From an uncultured Sulfolobales archaeon (GTDB taxonomy: Archaea > Thermoproteota > Thermoprotei_A > Sulfolobales > NBVN01): a stretch of DNA of 64,000 nt. This document shows, piece after piece, positions 32,710 through 41,937 of the stretch. A program made the position numbers and the translations under genes. Where the stretch lies: the NCBI GenBank assembly GCA_938017505.1, contig CALIKV010000006.1, positions 62,001 through 126,000 on the forward strand, given 5' to 3'. Each line of letters begins with the position of its first letter. Within the stretch, counting starts at the first letter, position 1. Under the pieces are notes generated by a model. The model did not search any database and was not told the origin of the DNA. It saw only the letters and a program-made list of their open reading frames with translations.

Positions 32710-34383
32710 TTAGGGAGCCACGTCTATGTAATAGTATCGTGTTAGCGTGTCTGGGAAGTATACGAACCCACTAACTCCTTCGCTCATGAAGTACGTGAAT
32801 TTAGTGTGCCATATAGGGATGTAGGGGACCTCCTCAGCGATTATCCCCTGTAACTCCTGAATCAGCTGCACCCTCTTACTCACATCGGTCTCGAAATACG
32901 CCTTTACTAGTAACTCGTCCACACGACTATTATTATAGAACGCCCAGTTACCACCCGGACCCATAGCCTCTGAAGACGTTAGGAACTTTAAATGATATAT
33001 AGGGTCCACAACGAACGAAGGCCAGGACATCATGAAGAGCGGTACTTTACCGCCCCACAGGAGATCCCAGAATGTCGGGGCTGAGACTGTTCTAATTTCC
33101 AATTCTATACCTACTTTTCTGAAGGATTCCTGCAGTATCTGTAAAGTCATCGCCCAGTTCTCCTCGCCTGTGGCGGTGTAAGCAACTAACCTGAAGCCTT
33201 CTGGATATCCTGCTTCAGCTAAGAGTTCCTTCGCCCGAGTCAGGTTGTACTCGTAAGGCCATAGGGTTGGGTCATAGCCCATCATTCCAGGACCTAGCAT
33301 TGATCTCGCTCTAATAGCTATTCCATGAGCTACAACTCTTATTATGTCCTCGTACGGCACGGCATGGGCTATCGCCTGCCTGACCTTGACGTCATTCAAT
33401 GGAGGTGTCTGTGTGTTCAGACCTATGTAGTAAACCTCAGCAGGGTTAACAAATTGAACTGCCTTCACACCTTTCTGCGCTAACATATATTCAACGTCCT
33501 TGAAGGGTATGTGGTAGGGTGACTCTATAGGACCTTGGAGCTCTCCTCTAATTAACTTCATCTCTATGACTGAGACGTCGGGTATGATCTGAATAATCAC
33601 CTTGTCTATCTTAGGCGTGCCTTTCCAGTACTCCTTAAAAGCCCTTAAGACTATTCTCTCTCCCGGCTTTAATTCCTCGAGAATGAAGGGCCCGCTTCCA
33701 GCCTCATTAGAAGCTAACCACGTGTTTACTGAGGGGTCGGGACCGCCGTGTTTATCAACAACGTCTGGATTGAGGATCGCGCTACTGTAGAGAGCTATGT
33801 AGTGTAGGAATAACGGGTCTGACTGCTTAAGAGTGATTCTAACGACGTACTTATCAATTATCTCAACCTTCTCTATACCTCCATAAATACCTGCCCAGCC
33901 ATACTCCTTCAGTCTATCAAATGTATACTTTACAGCCGTTGCATTTAACTCGTTACCGCTATGAAACTTAACGCCCGTCCTTAAATAGAAAGTGAACTCC
34001 CTGTAATCAGGCGAAACCTCGAATCTTTCAGCTAAGCCGGGGACGAATCTCGAGTAATTAGCTATTAACCTACCGTCAGGTAACTCCTCGACAGGATACT
34101 CAACTAAAGTATCGTATAAGTTCGCTATAACCTCATCGGAATCGGTGTCCATAGCCATGAGGGGATCCAGAGTATGTATATCTCCGGAGTACGCGACTAG
34201 AAGAACTCTCTCCCCCGTAGGAGTGGTCGTCACAGTCGGCGAGGTGGTGGGACTTGTCGGGGTCGTAGGCGTGATTGGCGGTGAGGGATAAGTGAAGTAT
34301 ATAGCCATAGCAACAGCTACTATAAGAACAATCACAGCGACTACTATAGTGTGAAATTTACTTATACCATGTTTATCGAGCAT
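32710..34383 (-). CDS. dppA: Peptide ABC transporter substrate-binding protein (DppA/OppA-like)
   Basis: A 557-residue family 5 solute-binding protein. An N-terminal hydrophobic anchor (about residues 11-30, VVAVIVLIVAVAMAIYF) is followed by a Thr/Pro-rich linker (ITPTTPTSPTTSPTVTTTPT), the usual archaeal way to tether the domain outside the membrane. Family blocks: TLDPLMAMDTDSDEVIANLY, FYLRTGVKFHSGNELNATAV and VRQAIAHAVPYEDI. First gene of the operon. GGTGGTGA ribosome binding site six bases before the ATG. Substrates are likely oligopeptides, given the M28 gene that follows. Confidence 0.92.
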   Translation of the reverse strand: MLDKHGISKFHTIVVAVIVLIVAVAMAIYFTYPSPPITPTTPTSPTTSPTVTTTPTGERVLLVAYSGDIHTLDPLMAMDTDSDEVIANLYDTLVEYPVEELPDGRLIANYSRFVPGLAERFEVSPDYREFTFYLRTGVKFHSGNELNATAVKYTFDRLKEYGWAGIYGGIEKVEIIDKYVVRITLKQSDPLFLHYIALYSSAILNPDVVDKHGGPDPSVNTWLASNEAGSGPFILEELKPGERIVLRAFKEYWKGTPKIDKVIIQIIPDVSVIEMKLIRGELQGPIESPYHIPFKDVEYMLAQKGVKAVQFVNPAEVYYIGLNTQTPPLNDVKVRQAIAHAVPYEDIIRVVAHGIAIRARSMLGPGMMGYDPTLWPYEYNLTRAKELLAEAGYPEGFRLVAYTATGEENWAMTLQILQESFRKVGIELEIRTVSAPTFWDLLWGGKVPLFMMSWPSFVVDPIYHLKFLTSSEAMGPGGNWAFYNNSRVDELLVKAYFETDVSKRVQLIQELQGIIAEEVPYIPIWHTKFTYFMSEGVSGFVYFPDTLTRYYYIDVAP

Positions 34384-34389
34384 GCATTA

Positions 34390-34443
34390 TCACCACCGAA
34401 GCTATTTACATTATAGGATAGATAAAAATGGTTAATAAATTTT
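34390..34443 (-). promoter_or_regulatory. dppA promoter and ribosome binding site
   Basis: On the minus strand AAATTTATTAACC (34443-34431) is a TATA-type element. GGTGGTGA (34397-34390) is a strong ribosome binding site. The divergent region up to pyrF is A/T-rich and would also hold the pyrF promoter (AAAGCTTAATAACC at 34584-34597 on plus). Confidence 0.4.
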
Positions 34444-34622
34444 TCGTACTTTATTTATAAAGAGGGAATTTTATAGTTTGTAACTGAAAACCAGCTTTAG
34501 AGTGAGGAAACCTAGTAATTACTAAACACGAGATGTGGAAGCCTTCCCGCTTCGAAGAGCTCTTCACCTTCGTATACGCAGCGAAAGCTTAATAACCCTC
34601 TCATAGTTACTTTAGTGGGCAT

Positions 34623-35303
34623 TTGAGTAAGGTAGTGGTCGCGTTAGATCCTCCTCCTGGGAGGAATCCCGAGACGTGGGTTAGTGAGTGTGTCTTCCTT
34701 CTTAAAGACTTGACTCCGGCCTTTAAGGTTGGTCTTCCACTACTCCTGAGGACTGGTGTAGACAAGTTAAGGGATCTCTTCAGCGCTGTAAACAATATGC
34801 TAATAGCTGACCTGAAGCTAGCCGATATAGGTGACGTGATGACGTACGTCATTGAAGTGCTTGCTGAGTCAGGTGTTAACTCTGTGATAGCTCACGCGTT
34901 CATCGGTAGGGAGGGGGCCCTCGACAAGTTAGTTCAGAAGTCGAAGGAGGTGGGGATAAAGCCGATACTGGTGGTCTCGATGAGCCATCCGGGCTCGATA
35001 CGGTTCATTGACAAACACCTGGGCGAGTTAGTTGAGGAAGCGTTAGATCTGGGCGTATGGGGTGTAGTAGCCCCGGCGACTAGGACTGAGGTGGTCAGGC
35101 TTGTCAGGGATCTAGCCAGGGATAAATTGCTGATATTCTCGCCAGGCGTCGGTGCTCAAGGAGCTGAACCGGGGAGTGCCATATGCGCCGGGGCTGATTA
35201 CGAGATAGTTGGGAGGGCCGTGACGAACTCTCCCCGCCCTAGAGAAGCGCTAGAGACCGTAGTCTCAGAGCAAGTAAGGAGGGTTGAGCGGTGCAGGAGT
35301 TAA
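34623..35303 (+). CDS. pyrF: Orotidine 5'-phosphate decarboxylase
   Basis: Last enzyme of UMP synthesis. The TIM barrel of 226 residues has KVVVALDPPPG at the start, the catalytic IADLKLADIGD (Lys-Asp pair; D-x-K-x-x-D), HAFIGREG and FSPGVGAQGAEPGSA (phosphate loop). TTG start; upstream TATA at 34584-34597. The end overlaps pyrE by 13 bases, forming a pyrFE operon distinct from the pyrKD pair on the other strand. Confidence 0.93.
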   Translation: MSKVVVALDPPPGRNPETWVSECVFLLKDLTPAFKVGLPLLLRTGVDKLRDLFSAVNNMLIADLKLADIGDVMTYVIEVLAESGVNSVIAHAFIGREGALDKLVQKSKEVGIKPILVVSMSHPGSIRFIDKHLGELVEEALDLGVWGVVAPATRTEVVRLVRDLARDKLLIFSPGVGAQGAEPGSAICAGADYEIVGRAVTNSPRPREALETVVSEQVRRVERCRS

Positions 35304-35884
35304 TACGCGAGCTTTATAAAGTTGGAGTGGTTAGGCTAGGATTCTTCACGCTGAGCTCGGGCATAACCTCGCCCTTCTACATAGACATGAGGAGGATTTA
35401 CAGCTACCCTAAAGTCATGAAACTGATAATTAAGGAGGTCGGCAAGAGGGTTGACTTAAGCCCCTATGAGGTTCTAGTCGGCGTGGCCACCTCCGGAGTA
35501 GCTCTGGCAGCGTTCATAGCAGCCGCAACCTACAAGCCGATGGCCTACGTGAGGCTCGAGAGAAAGGATCACGGAACGCTTAGTCAGGTTGAGGGTGATG
35601 TGGAGAACAAGTCCTCCTTAATAGTCGACGATGTGGCAACCACTGGCGATTCCATAGTTAAGACTTACGAGATACTGAAGAATTCTGGAGCCATCCCGGC
35701 AGGCGCCTTGGTCATCGTAGACAGGGAGCAAGGTGCTGGCGAGAGGGTGGAGAGGCTCGGGATGAGGTACCACTATGTGATGACGGCGCATCAGCTCTTC
35801 GAAATGCTCCACAGGGACGGACTGCTCGACGGCAATACGTACGAGGAGATAGATAAGTACTTAAAGAGCTACAGGAGGGGATAA
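35291..35884 (+). CDS. pyrE: Orotate phosphoribosyltransferase
   Basis: Converts orotate and PRPP to OMP. The 197-residue protein has SSGITSPFYIDMRRIYSYP, GVATSGVALAA, VRLERKDHG and the PRPP motif SLIVDDVATTGDSIVKT. GTG start at 35291 inside the end of pyrF, so translation is coupled. It completes, with pyrF, pyrK and pyrD, the last steps to UMP. Confidence 0.94.
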   Translation: MQELIRELYKVGVVRLGFFTLSSGITSPFYIDMRRIYSYPKVMKLIIKEVGKRVDLSPYEVLVGVATSGVALAAFIAAATYKPMAYVRLERKDHGTLSQVEGDVENKSSLIVDDVATTGDSIVKTYEILKNSGAIPAGALVIVDREQGAGERVERLGMRYHYVMTAHQLFEMLHRDGLLDGNTYEEIDKYLKSYRRG

Positions 35885-35991
35885 TTGTTTCAACACTGCA
35901 TCACTCAGGAAGAAAACGTCCAGAGTTTAGAGTCCGTGGTGTGATTCGCAGCGACGCCCGACTAATTAACTAGTACACCAATTTAATAACG

Positions 35992-36477
35992 GTGTCTTCA
36001 GTGCTGCTCGCGTTAATGCGCCACGGGAAGGCAGAACCTAAGAAGCCAGGGATATTGGACGACGAGAGGCAACTCACTCCTGAGGGCCGTGAAGAGGTGC
36101 TCAGGACCGTTAGGGTCCTTAACTTAAGGCCTAGGTACGTGGTCTCCAGCCCGCTGAAGAGGGCGTTACAGACAGCGGAACTCGTGTCTAAGGTCATGGG
36201 GGATGTGGAAGTTCAAGCACGGCGTGAGCTAGTGCCCGAGATCTTCGGGCTTGAGGAGTTAAGAGCTCTACTGGTCTCTCTGAACGCTGATAAGGACGAC
36301 GTCATAATGCTTGTCGGGCACTCACCAAGCCTTGAAGACGTAATCCAGGAGTTACTTAACGGGTTTAGGGTTTACCTACCTCCCGCTTCCTTAGCGTGTC
36401 TGGAAGTCAAATACCCGGAATTAAGCGATGCCTCAATAAAGCTTTACATAAGACCAGATTACTTGAAGCCTCCTTAG
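35992..36477 (+). CDS. sixA: SixA-like phosphohistidine phosphatase
   Basis: A 161-residue histidine-phosphatase superfamily protein: LMRHGKAEP (RHG motif, catalytic His), SSPLKRALQTAELV and VGHSPSLEDV (second catalytic His). The short length and lack of a lid domain fit SixA. GTG start at 35992 or 36001. Follows pyrE by about 110 bases. The in vivo substrate in archaea is unknown, since histidine kinases are rare there. Confidence 0.85.
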   Translation: MSSVLLALMRHGKAEPKKPGILDDERQLTPEGREEVLRTVRVLNLRPRYVVSSPLKRALQTAELVSKVMGDVEVQARRELVPEIFGLEELRALLVSLNADKDDVIMLVGHSPSLEDVIQELLNGFRVYLPPASLACLEVKYPELSDASIKLYIRPDYLKPP

Positions 36478-36589
36478 AAGGGCCTCCTAGTGACTAAAGC
36501 TTCAGGCACTTCTGACTACTCATAATTAAATGGCGCGTGCTTGTTCAATACTCATGTGTAATCAAACTCGACAAGGAGTTTTGAAACTG

Positions 36590-36745
36590 CTTCTCTCCGG
36601 CGTTGGTCGAGGTTTGTGTCCGACATGCGGGGTAGGCTAAACCCGAGCGGGTGCAAACAGCGAAGGCGGATGTGAGATCTTCACCTGTTCATCCGTAAGT
36701 CCTCTCGTTAGAAGAGGAGAAGGCCTAACGTGATGAAAGCTTATG
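36590..36745 (+). mobile_element. Possible relic of an IS200/IS605 tnpB 3' end
   Basis: This lies in the 330-base gap between sixA and the next gene (36478-36807), where no intact gene is present. A broken reading contains GRGLCPTCGVG, then after a stop AGANSEGGCEIFTCSS and SPLVRRGEGL, like the zinc-finger end and tail of TnpB proteins. Two short hairpins (CGGATG...CATCCG at about 36668-36699 and TCCTCT...AGAGGA at about 36708-36723) resemble the structured 3' ends of such elements. The match is suggestive only; the rest of the gap shows nothing I can identify. Confidence 0.3.
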
Positions 36746-36807
36746 CCAGATCGGAACGGTGATTCCTTACCTCTACAGGACCTGCACGTCGTTATAGTGT
36801 GGCGAAT

Positions 36808-37392
36808 TTAAAACCCTATATCCTCGGCCTCCCTCCTTATAGTCGGTTTCTCAGTGACTACCGCGAAGACCTTAAGGCTTTTCGATTTCAAGTAGTTTTC
36901 AGGGGAGTTAACGTTAAGCGCTATGACCTTTACGCCCCTTGCTTCAGCCTCCCTCACTACCCTGCTTCGTATGAGTGATGAAGGTATCGCCAGGTACTTA
37001 ATACCTAGAGCAGCTAGCCTAGGTAGGTTTGGATAGGGGTTCAGAACCTCGAACCCTGTCTGCAACCTTCCGAGTTCTACGGACTTCAAGACATTGAAGT
37101 CGTTGATTATCGTAACGGTCTCGACGTTTTGTAATGACTCAGCCAAAAGACGTAGGTCCTTTAGAGCCTCGGAAGTTTTAGCTTTTAACACGAGATAGGC
37201 TTGAGGAACTAGTTCAGCGAGCTTGGTGATCAAGTACTTAAGCTCACCACCGACTACACTTACGCCCTCGCCTACGTAGACCCCGTCCAGGTCCTTATGT
37301 TTCTCCACGGTTTGGAGAGTCTCAGCAACGCTTTCCTCGCTTAACTCAAATAAGTTCAGGAGTATGTAGGGCCTCATTTTCACGTCAACCAC
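36808..37392 (-). CDS. Shortened glycerophosphodiester phosphodiesterase-like barrel protein
   Basis: A 194-residue soluble protein. The C-terminal half (NPYPNLPRLAALGIKYLAIP, REAEARGVKVIALNVNSPEN, FAVVTEKPTI) resembles the end of GDPD TIM barrels. However, the N-terminal catalytic AHRG and ExD motifs of true GDPD enzymes are absent, and the protein is shorter than the usual 230-250 residues. It may be a non-catalytic relative or a separate barrel family. GTG or ATG start near 37392. Monocistronic. Confidence 0.45.
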   Translation of the reverse strand: MVDVKMRPYILLNLFELSEESVAETLQTVEKHKDLDGVYVGEGVSVVGGELKYLITKLAELVPQAYLVLKAKTSEALKDLRLLAESLQNVETVTIINDFNVLKSVELGRLQTGFEVLNPYPNLPRLAALGIKYLAIPSSLIRSRVVREAEARGVKVIALNVNSPENYLKSKSLKVFAVVTEKPTIRREAEDIGF

Positions 37393-37514
37393 CAGGTAAA
37401 AACACGTACAGAGGATTAATTAATTCAAACGTGAAACGTGTCAGATACCTCGAAGCCCATCATTCACTCAGACGGCATGACTCACATCATTCCTTAATAT
37501 TCTCGGTTTAAGAG

Positions 37515-38087
37515 CTATAAAGACTCAAACAGGGGCGCTACTAGGAGCATGGTCACGAACACCTCTATCAGTGCTGCGACGAGCAGGAGCAGCGCTAGGA
37601 TGGGTATCTTGCCCATGACTTCCCTGAAGACTTTCTTAATTGCGGCGGGGTTTCTGAACACGTTCGAGAGTATCGTTATGCCTAGGTGCGTTCCGAGAGC
37701 GGCTGAGTAAATCAATGTTGGTATCTCAACCAGCCCATGCGGGAGGATTAAAGCAACGCCGCTGATTAAGTCGGCTCGGCTTGAGAGGACTACTCCAACG
37801 ACGTACCCGTTCACCATCATCACGCCGGCTGGGCCTATTACGGAGACTCCTAGGACTAGGTTAAGCAGTGTGACTCTCAAGTTATTCATGAATATGGACA
37901 AAGTTAATGACGTAAGCGACGTCAAGTCTGTAGTATTATGTAGTTCTGCGAGCGGCCTGAACTGTTCCTTAAGGGCTTCTGAGAGCTCCTCCCCTTGTCG
38001 AGGGGGTGTGGAGAGACCTGCTATAACTGAGAGTAGGAAGAGCAGCGTGATGAGGAAAGCCAAGGAAACCTTGTTCAAACACCTCAC
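37515..38087 (-). CDS. SpoIIM/DUF95 family membrane protein
   Basis: A 190-residue membrane protein. An N-terminal hydrophobic helix (VSLAFLITLLFLLSVIAG) is followed by a loop, then IFMNNLRVTLLNLVLGVSVI, MMVNGYVVGVVLSS and LPHGLVEIPTLIYSAALG, the SpoIIM pattern, and a last helix near the C-terminus. In archaea the role is unknown and has nothing to do with sporulation. It is divergent from lhr with a 48-base gap. Confidence 0.8.
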   Translation of the reverse strand: MRCLNKVSLAFLITLLFLLSVIAGLSTPPRQGEELSEALKEQFRPLAELHNTTDLTSLTSLTLSIFMNNLRVTLLNLVLGVSVIGPAGVMMVNGYVVGVVLSSRADLISGVALILPHGLVEIPTLIYSAALGTHLGITILSNVFRNPAAIKKVFREVMGKIPILALLLLVAALIEVFVTMLLVAPLFESL

Positions 38088-38135
38088 CCGATGTGAATTA
38101 GTTTAGAGCAGTTAAATCTGATTCTTTAAAGCTAA

Positions 38136-40805
38136 ATGGCGTCAATAAGGATTAATGGGGGGGAGGAGTCGCTGGAGGTAGTTAGTACTAAGGACGAGGC
38201 GCTGGTGATGAGGGAGTACCTTAAGGACTACGTGCTTGAGTGGTTCCTTAGTAAATACGGTGAGTTCACACCGCCTCAGTTGATGACTATACCTAAGGTT
38301 AAGGAGGGTAGGAACGTGCTTATATCCTCCCCCACGGGAAGCGGTAAGACGTTAGCAGTCTTCCTCCCAATAATAGACGAGCTCTTCGATGAGGGTGAGT
38401 CGGGCGTCCTCAGCGACCACGTTTACGTCGTTTACGTATCCCCTCTGAGGGCTTTAAACAACGACATGAAGAAGAACTTAACACAACCAATACAGGAGAT
38501 ACGTGAGTACGCCCGCAGGGTTAGGGGGGTGGAGCTACCGGAGGTTAGGGTCGGCGTGAGGACAAGCGATACTACACCAACCGAGAAGGCTAGGATGCTT
38601 GTGAGACCGCCTCACATCTTGATAACAACCCCTGAGTCACTGGCTATCTCGATAACCGCGCCGAAGTTCAGGGAGAAGCTGAGGAACGTTAGGTGGGTGG
38701 TGGTGGATGAGATCCACGAGCTAGCCTCAAGTAAGAGAGGGGCTCTCCTCACATTAACCTTGGAGAGGCTTGAGGAGCTCGTGGGTAGGAGGATTCAGAG
38801 AGCAGGTCTAAGCGCGACTATATCGCCTCTCGACGAGGTGGCTAAGTTCCTCGCAGGCTATAACGACTCTGGCGAGCCTAGGGACTGCGTGGTTATTGAC
38901 GCGCGATTCGTTAAACCCGTAGAATTGCACACAGTAACCCCTAAGGTAAACATAGTCAGCGCGGCTGCAGAGAAGCTTAACGAGTCCATATATAGGGTGC
39001 TTAAGAAAGTGGTAGATTCACACAAAACAACCCTAGTATTCACTAACACAAGAAGCTCCACTGAGAGAGTCGTTCATAAGCTTAGGAAGATACTCTCAGG
39101 GAACAGTGTAGAGGGTCTCGACGAAATAGAGGCACACCATAGCTCACTGAGCCGTGAAGTAAGGCTTGAAGTAGAGAATAAGTTGAAGGAGGGCAGGCTG
39201 AGGGCTGTGACGTGCTCAACGTCGCTCGAGCTAGGTATTGATATAGGTCACGTGGACTCGGTGGTCCTGCTCAGCAGTCCTAAGAGCGTCACTAGGCTCC
39301 TGCAGAGGGTGGGACGCTCAGGACATAACGTACGTGACGTGAGCAAGGGTTACTTGATAGCTGTGGATAGAGACGACCTTGTTGAGATCGTTGTACTGGC
39401 TCAGTTAGCTAGGTTGAGGAAGCTTGACAACGTCCACATACCCATGAAGCCTCTAGACATCCTCGCTCAGTCACTCGTTGGGATGTCGCTGGAGAGGAAA
39501 TGGTATATTAGGGACGCCTACAGAGTTGTTAAGAGGGCTTACAACTACTCACGCCTTACCTATGAGGAGTTTCTCAACGTCCTTAAGTATCTCGCCGGCG
39601 AATATGAGGCCACGCCTAGCAACATACCTGTGTACTCGAAGATATGGCTTGACGCTGAAGAGGGAGTGTTCGGCAGGAAGAGGTCGGTGAGAATGATCTA
39701 CTATCTCAACGCCGGCGCGATCCCTGACGAGGCTAAGATGAAGGTATTCCTTGAGGGACGCAGGTACATAGGCGACCTGGAGGAGGAGTTCGTCGAGTAC
39801 CTGGAGCCAGGGGACGTCTTCGTCCTGGGTGGCAGGACTTACATGTTCGTTAGGAGTGAGGGACTCAGGGTGATTGTCAGGGACGCTGAGAAACAAAGGC
39901 CGACGGTCCCATCCTGGTTCTCCGAGACCCTCCCGCTAACTTACGACTCAGCCCTTGAAGTAGGTCGTTTCAGGGGCATTGTTGGTGAGTGGGTCTCAAG
40001 ACACGGACTTAAGAGAGCTGCTGAGTTGATCTCATCTAACTATAACGTAGGAGCGAGGGAGGCCAGATACGTGGCTCGGTACGTGTGGGAGCAGTTCAAG
40101 GCATGCGGGATCATCCCAACCGACAAAATACTCTTAATCGAGATCTGGTGTGAGGATGAGGCTGTCAATCTAATATTCCATTACCTCTTCGGCAGAAGGG
40201 TTAATCAAGCCCTCTCTAGGTCATATGCATACATCCTCAGCGATAAGTTGGGGGTCCCTGTAAGGGTCACTGTATCGGACAACGGCTTCATGCTAACTGT
40301 CCCGAGGGACGTTCGCATAGAGCTCGAGCTAGTCAAGGAGCTGGTCAGTGGCTTAACTCGAGAGGGACTTAGGACTACTCTCATTAAAGCGCTTAGAGGA
40401 AGCGAAATCCTGAAGAGGAAATTCAGGCACGTGTCTGAGAGATCCTTAGCCCTGCTTAAAGTGTATAAGGGGGTTGAGACCAGTGTTAATAGAAGAGAGT
40501 TAAACTCAGAGACCCTGCTGAAGGTCTCTGAGAAGATAGCGGGATACCCGCTTCTCACAGAGGCTTACAGAGAGGTCCTGGAAGACTCGATGGACATACA
40601 TCACGCCGAGGAAGTCCTTAGAAAGGTAGAGTCGGGGGAGATCGTAGTGGATTACGTGAAGTCGCTTGACGCGCCGTGTCCGTTTAGTCACAACCTAATC
40701 GTACAGGGGTATGGCGACGTCGTTTTAATGGAGGATAAGAGGAGGATTTTAAGCATGCTTCACGAGAGAGTGCTGGCTAGGATAAGACACCGAGGTGGGA
40801 GGTGA
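38136..40805 (+). CDS. lhr: Lhr-type ATP-dependent helicase
   Basis: An 889-residue superfamily 2 helicase of the archaeal Lhr group, involved in DNA repair or RNA processing. Motifs: ISSPTGSGKTLAVFLP (Walker A, about 68-83), YVSPLRALNNDM (Ia), TTPESLAIS (Ib), VVVDEIHELASSKRG (II), GLSATISPLDEVAKFL (III), CSTSLELGIDIGHVDSVVLL (V) and LQRVGRSGHNV (VI). The winged-helix and Lhr-specific C-terminal parts follow (about 430-889), with a near C-terminal CPFSHNLIVQG. Four bases separate it from the glycosyltransferase gene. Confidence 0.94.
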   Translation: MASIRINGGEESLEVVSTKDEALVMREYLKDYVLEWFLSKYGEFTPPQLMTIPKVKEGRNVLISSPTGSGKTLAVFLPIIDELFDEGESGVLSDHVYVVYVSPLRALNNDMKKNLTQPIQEIREYARRVRGVELPEVRVGVRTSDTTPTEKARMLVRPPHILITTPESLAISITAPKFREKLRNVRWVVVDEIHELASSKRGALLTLTLERLEELVGRRIQRAGLSATISPLDEVAKFLAGYNDSGEPRDCVVIDARFVKPVELHTVTPKVNIVSAAAEKLNESIYRVLKKVVDSHKTTLVFTNTRSSTERVVHKLRKILSGNSVEGLDEIEAHHSSLSREVRLEVENKLKEGRLRAVTCSTSLELGIDIGHVDSVVLLSSPKSVTRLLQRVGRSGHNVRDVSKGYLIAVDRDDLVEIVVLAQLARLRKLDNVHIPMKPLDILAQSLVGMSLERKWYIRDAYRVVKRAYNYSRLTYEEFLNVLKYLAGEYEATPSNIPVYSKIWLDAEEGVFGRKRSVRMIYYLNAGAIPDEAKMKVFLEGRRYIGDLEEEFVEYLEPGDVFVLGGRTYMFVRSEGLRVIVRDAEKQRPTVPSWFSETLPLTYDSALEVGRFRGIVGEWVSRHGLKRAAELISSNYNVGAREARYVARYVWEQFKACGIIPTDKILLIEIWCEDEAVNLIFHYLFGRRVNQALSRSYAYILSDKLGVPVRVTVSDNGFMLTVPRDVRIELELVKELVSGLTREGLRTTLIKALRGSEILKRKFRHVSERSLALLKVYKGVETSVNRRELNSETLLKVSEKIAGYPLLTEAYREVLEDSMDIHHAEEVLRKVESGEIVVDYVKSLDAPCPFSHNLIVQGYGDVVLMEDKRRILSMLHERVLARIRHRGGR

Positions 40806-40811
40806 CTCTAT

Positions 40812-41885
40812 ATGAGGATCTCAATAGTTGTGCCGACATACAATGAGAAGGAGAACGTGGACGAGTTAATGAGCAGGATTGACAAAGTACTTAACGGGTT
40901 GGATTACGAGATCGTAGTGGTTGACGATAACTCCCCTGACGGAACCGCGGAGCGTGTGGCTGAGTTGTCGGTTAGATACCCCATCAAGTTGATTAGGAGG
41001 GAGGGCAAGCAGGGCTTGATATCTGCGGTTTTCGAGGGCATCAACTCTTCAGGCGGTGAGCACGTGGTCATTATGGACGCGGATCTTCAGCACCCTCCTG
41101 AAGTGATTAGGGAGCTCCTCAAAGTGGTTGACTCGTGTGATTTGGCAGTCGCTTCTAGATACGTTAAGGGGGGTGGCGTTGAGGGCTTCCCGTTCGTCAG
41201 GCGTGTCATCTCCTTAGGGGCTACCTACCTAGCCAGGATCTTAATACCTCAAGCAAGGAAGGTCAGAGACCCTCTCTCAGGATTCTTCCTGGTTAGGAGG
41301 GAGGTGATTAAGGACGTGAAGCCCGCTATGTCCAGGGGCTACAAAGTATTGCTGGAGGTTCTCGCAAGTCGTAAGGGCCTGAAGGTCTGTGAGGTCCCCT
41401 ACGTGTTCCGGTCTAGACTCAAGGGTGAGTCAAAGCTAGGCTGGAGGGAGATACTCAACTACGTTAAGCAGTTGCTCTTGCTTATGCCTGACTACTATAA
41501 ATTCGCGGTGGTCGGCATTACTGGTGTTCTGGTTAACTTAGGGTTAATGACACTACTTGAGTACTTGTTTACAATACCACATATAGTGGCTTCGGCCGTG
41601 GGCATTGAGGCCTCACTAACCAATAACTTCATCTGGAACGACGTCTGGACCTTCAGGAATCGCAAGGGTGGAAGCCGCTTAAAGAAATACCTTAAGTACC
41701 ACTTATCCACCCTTGTCGGCAACGCCTCCCAATACCTGACATCCCAGCTGATCTACTACCTACTGCTGAGGGAGTCTGTGATCTCACAGACGACCGGGAT
41801 TATAGTAGGGTTCATAGCTAATTACTTAATCAGCAGTAAGTACGTATGGAGCTATAACCCACATCTAGACGCTAGGCATCCCTGA
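40812..41885 (+). CDS. Polyprenyl-phosphate mannosyltransferase-like GT2 with GtrA-type membrane domain
   Basis: A 357-residue protein. Residues 1-225 are a dolichol-phosphate mannose synthase-like GT2 domain: VVPTYNEKENVDELM, VVVDDNSPDGTAE, MDADLQHPPEV (DxD), RDPLSGFFLVRR and SRLKGESKLGWRE. Residues about 230-350 form four helices of the GtrA type (FAVVGITGVLVNLGLMTLLE, NNFIWNDVWTFRN). It probably makes a lipid-linked sugar for protein glycosylation or lipids. Ribosome binding site GGAGGTGA eight bases before the ATG. Confidence 0.88.
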   Translation: MRISIVVPTYNEKENVDELMSRIDKVLNGLDYEIVVVDDNSPDGTAERVAELSVRYPIKLIRREGKQGLISAVFEGINSSGGEHVVIMDADLQHPPEVIRELLKVVDSCDLAVASRYVKGGGVEGFPFVRRVISLGATYLARILIPQARKVRDPLSGFFLVRREVIKDVKPAMSRGYKVLLEVLASRKGLKVCEVPYVFRSRLKGESKLGWREILNYVKQLLLLMPDYYKFAVVGITGVLVNLGLMTLLEYLFTIPHIVASAVGIEASLTNNFIWNDVWTFRNRKGGSRLKKYLKYHLSTLVGNASQYLTSQLIYYLLLRESVISQTTGIIVGFIANYLISSKYVWSYNPHLDARHP

Positions 41886-41937
41886 GTCTAAGACCGGCGC
41901 TTTTAAGCATTAGCTCTAGATTCGTGAGGAGTTGTTG

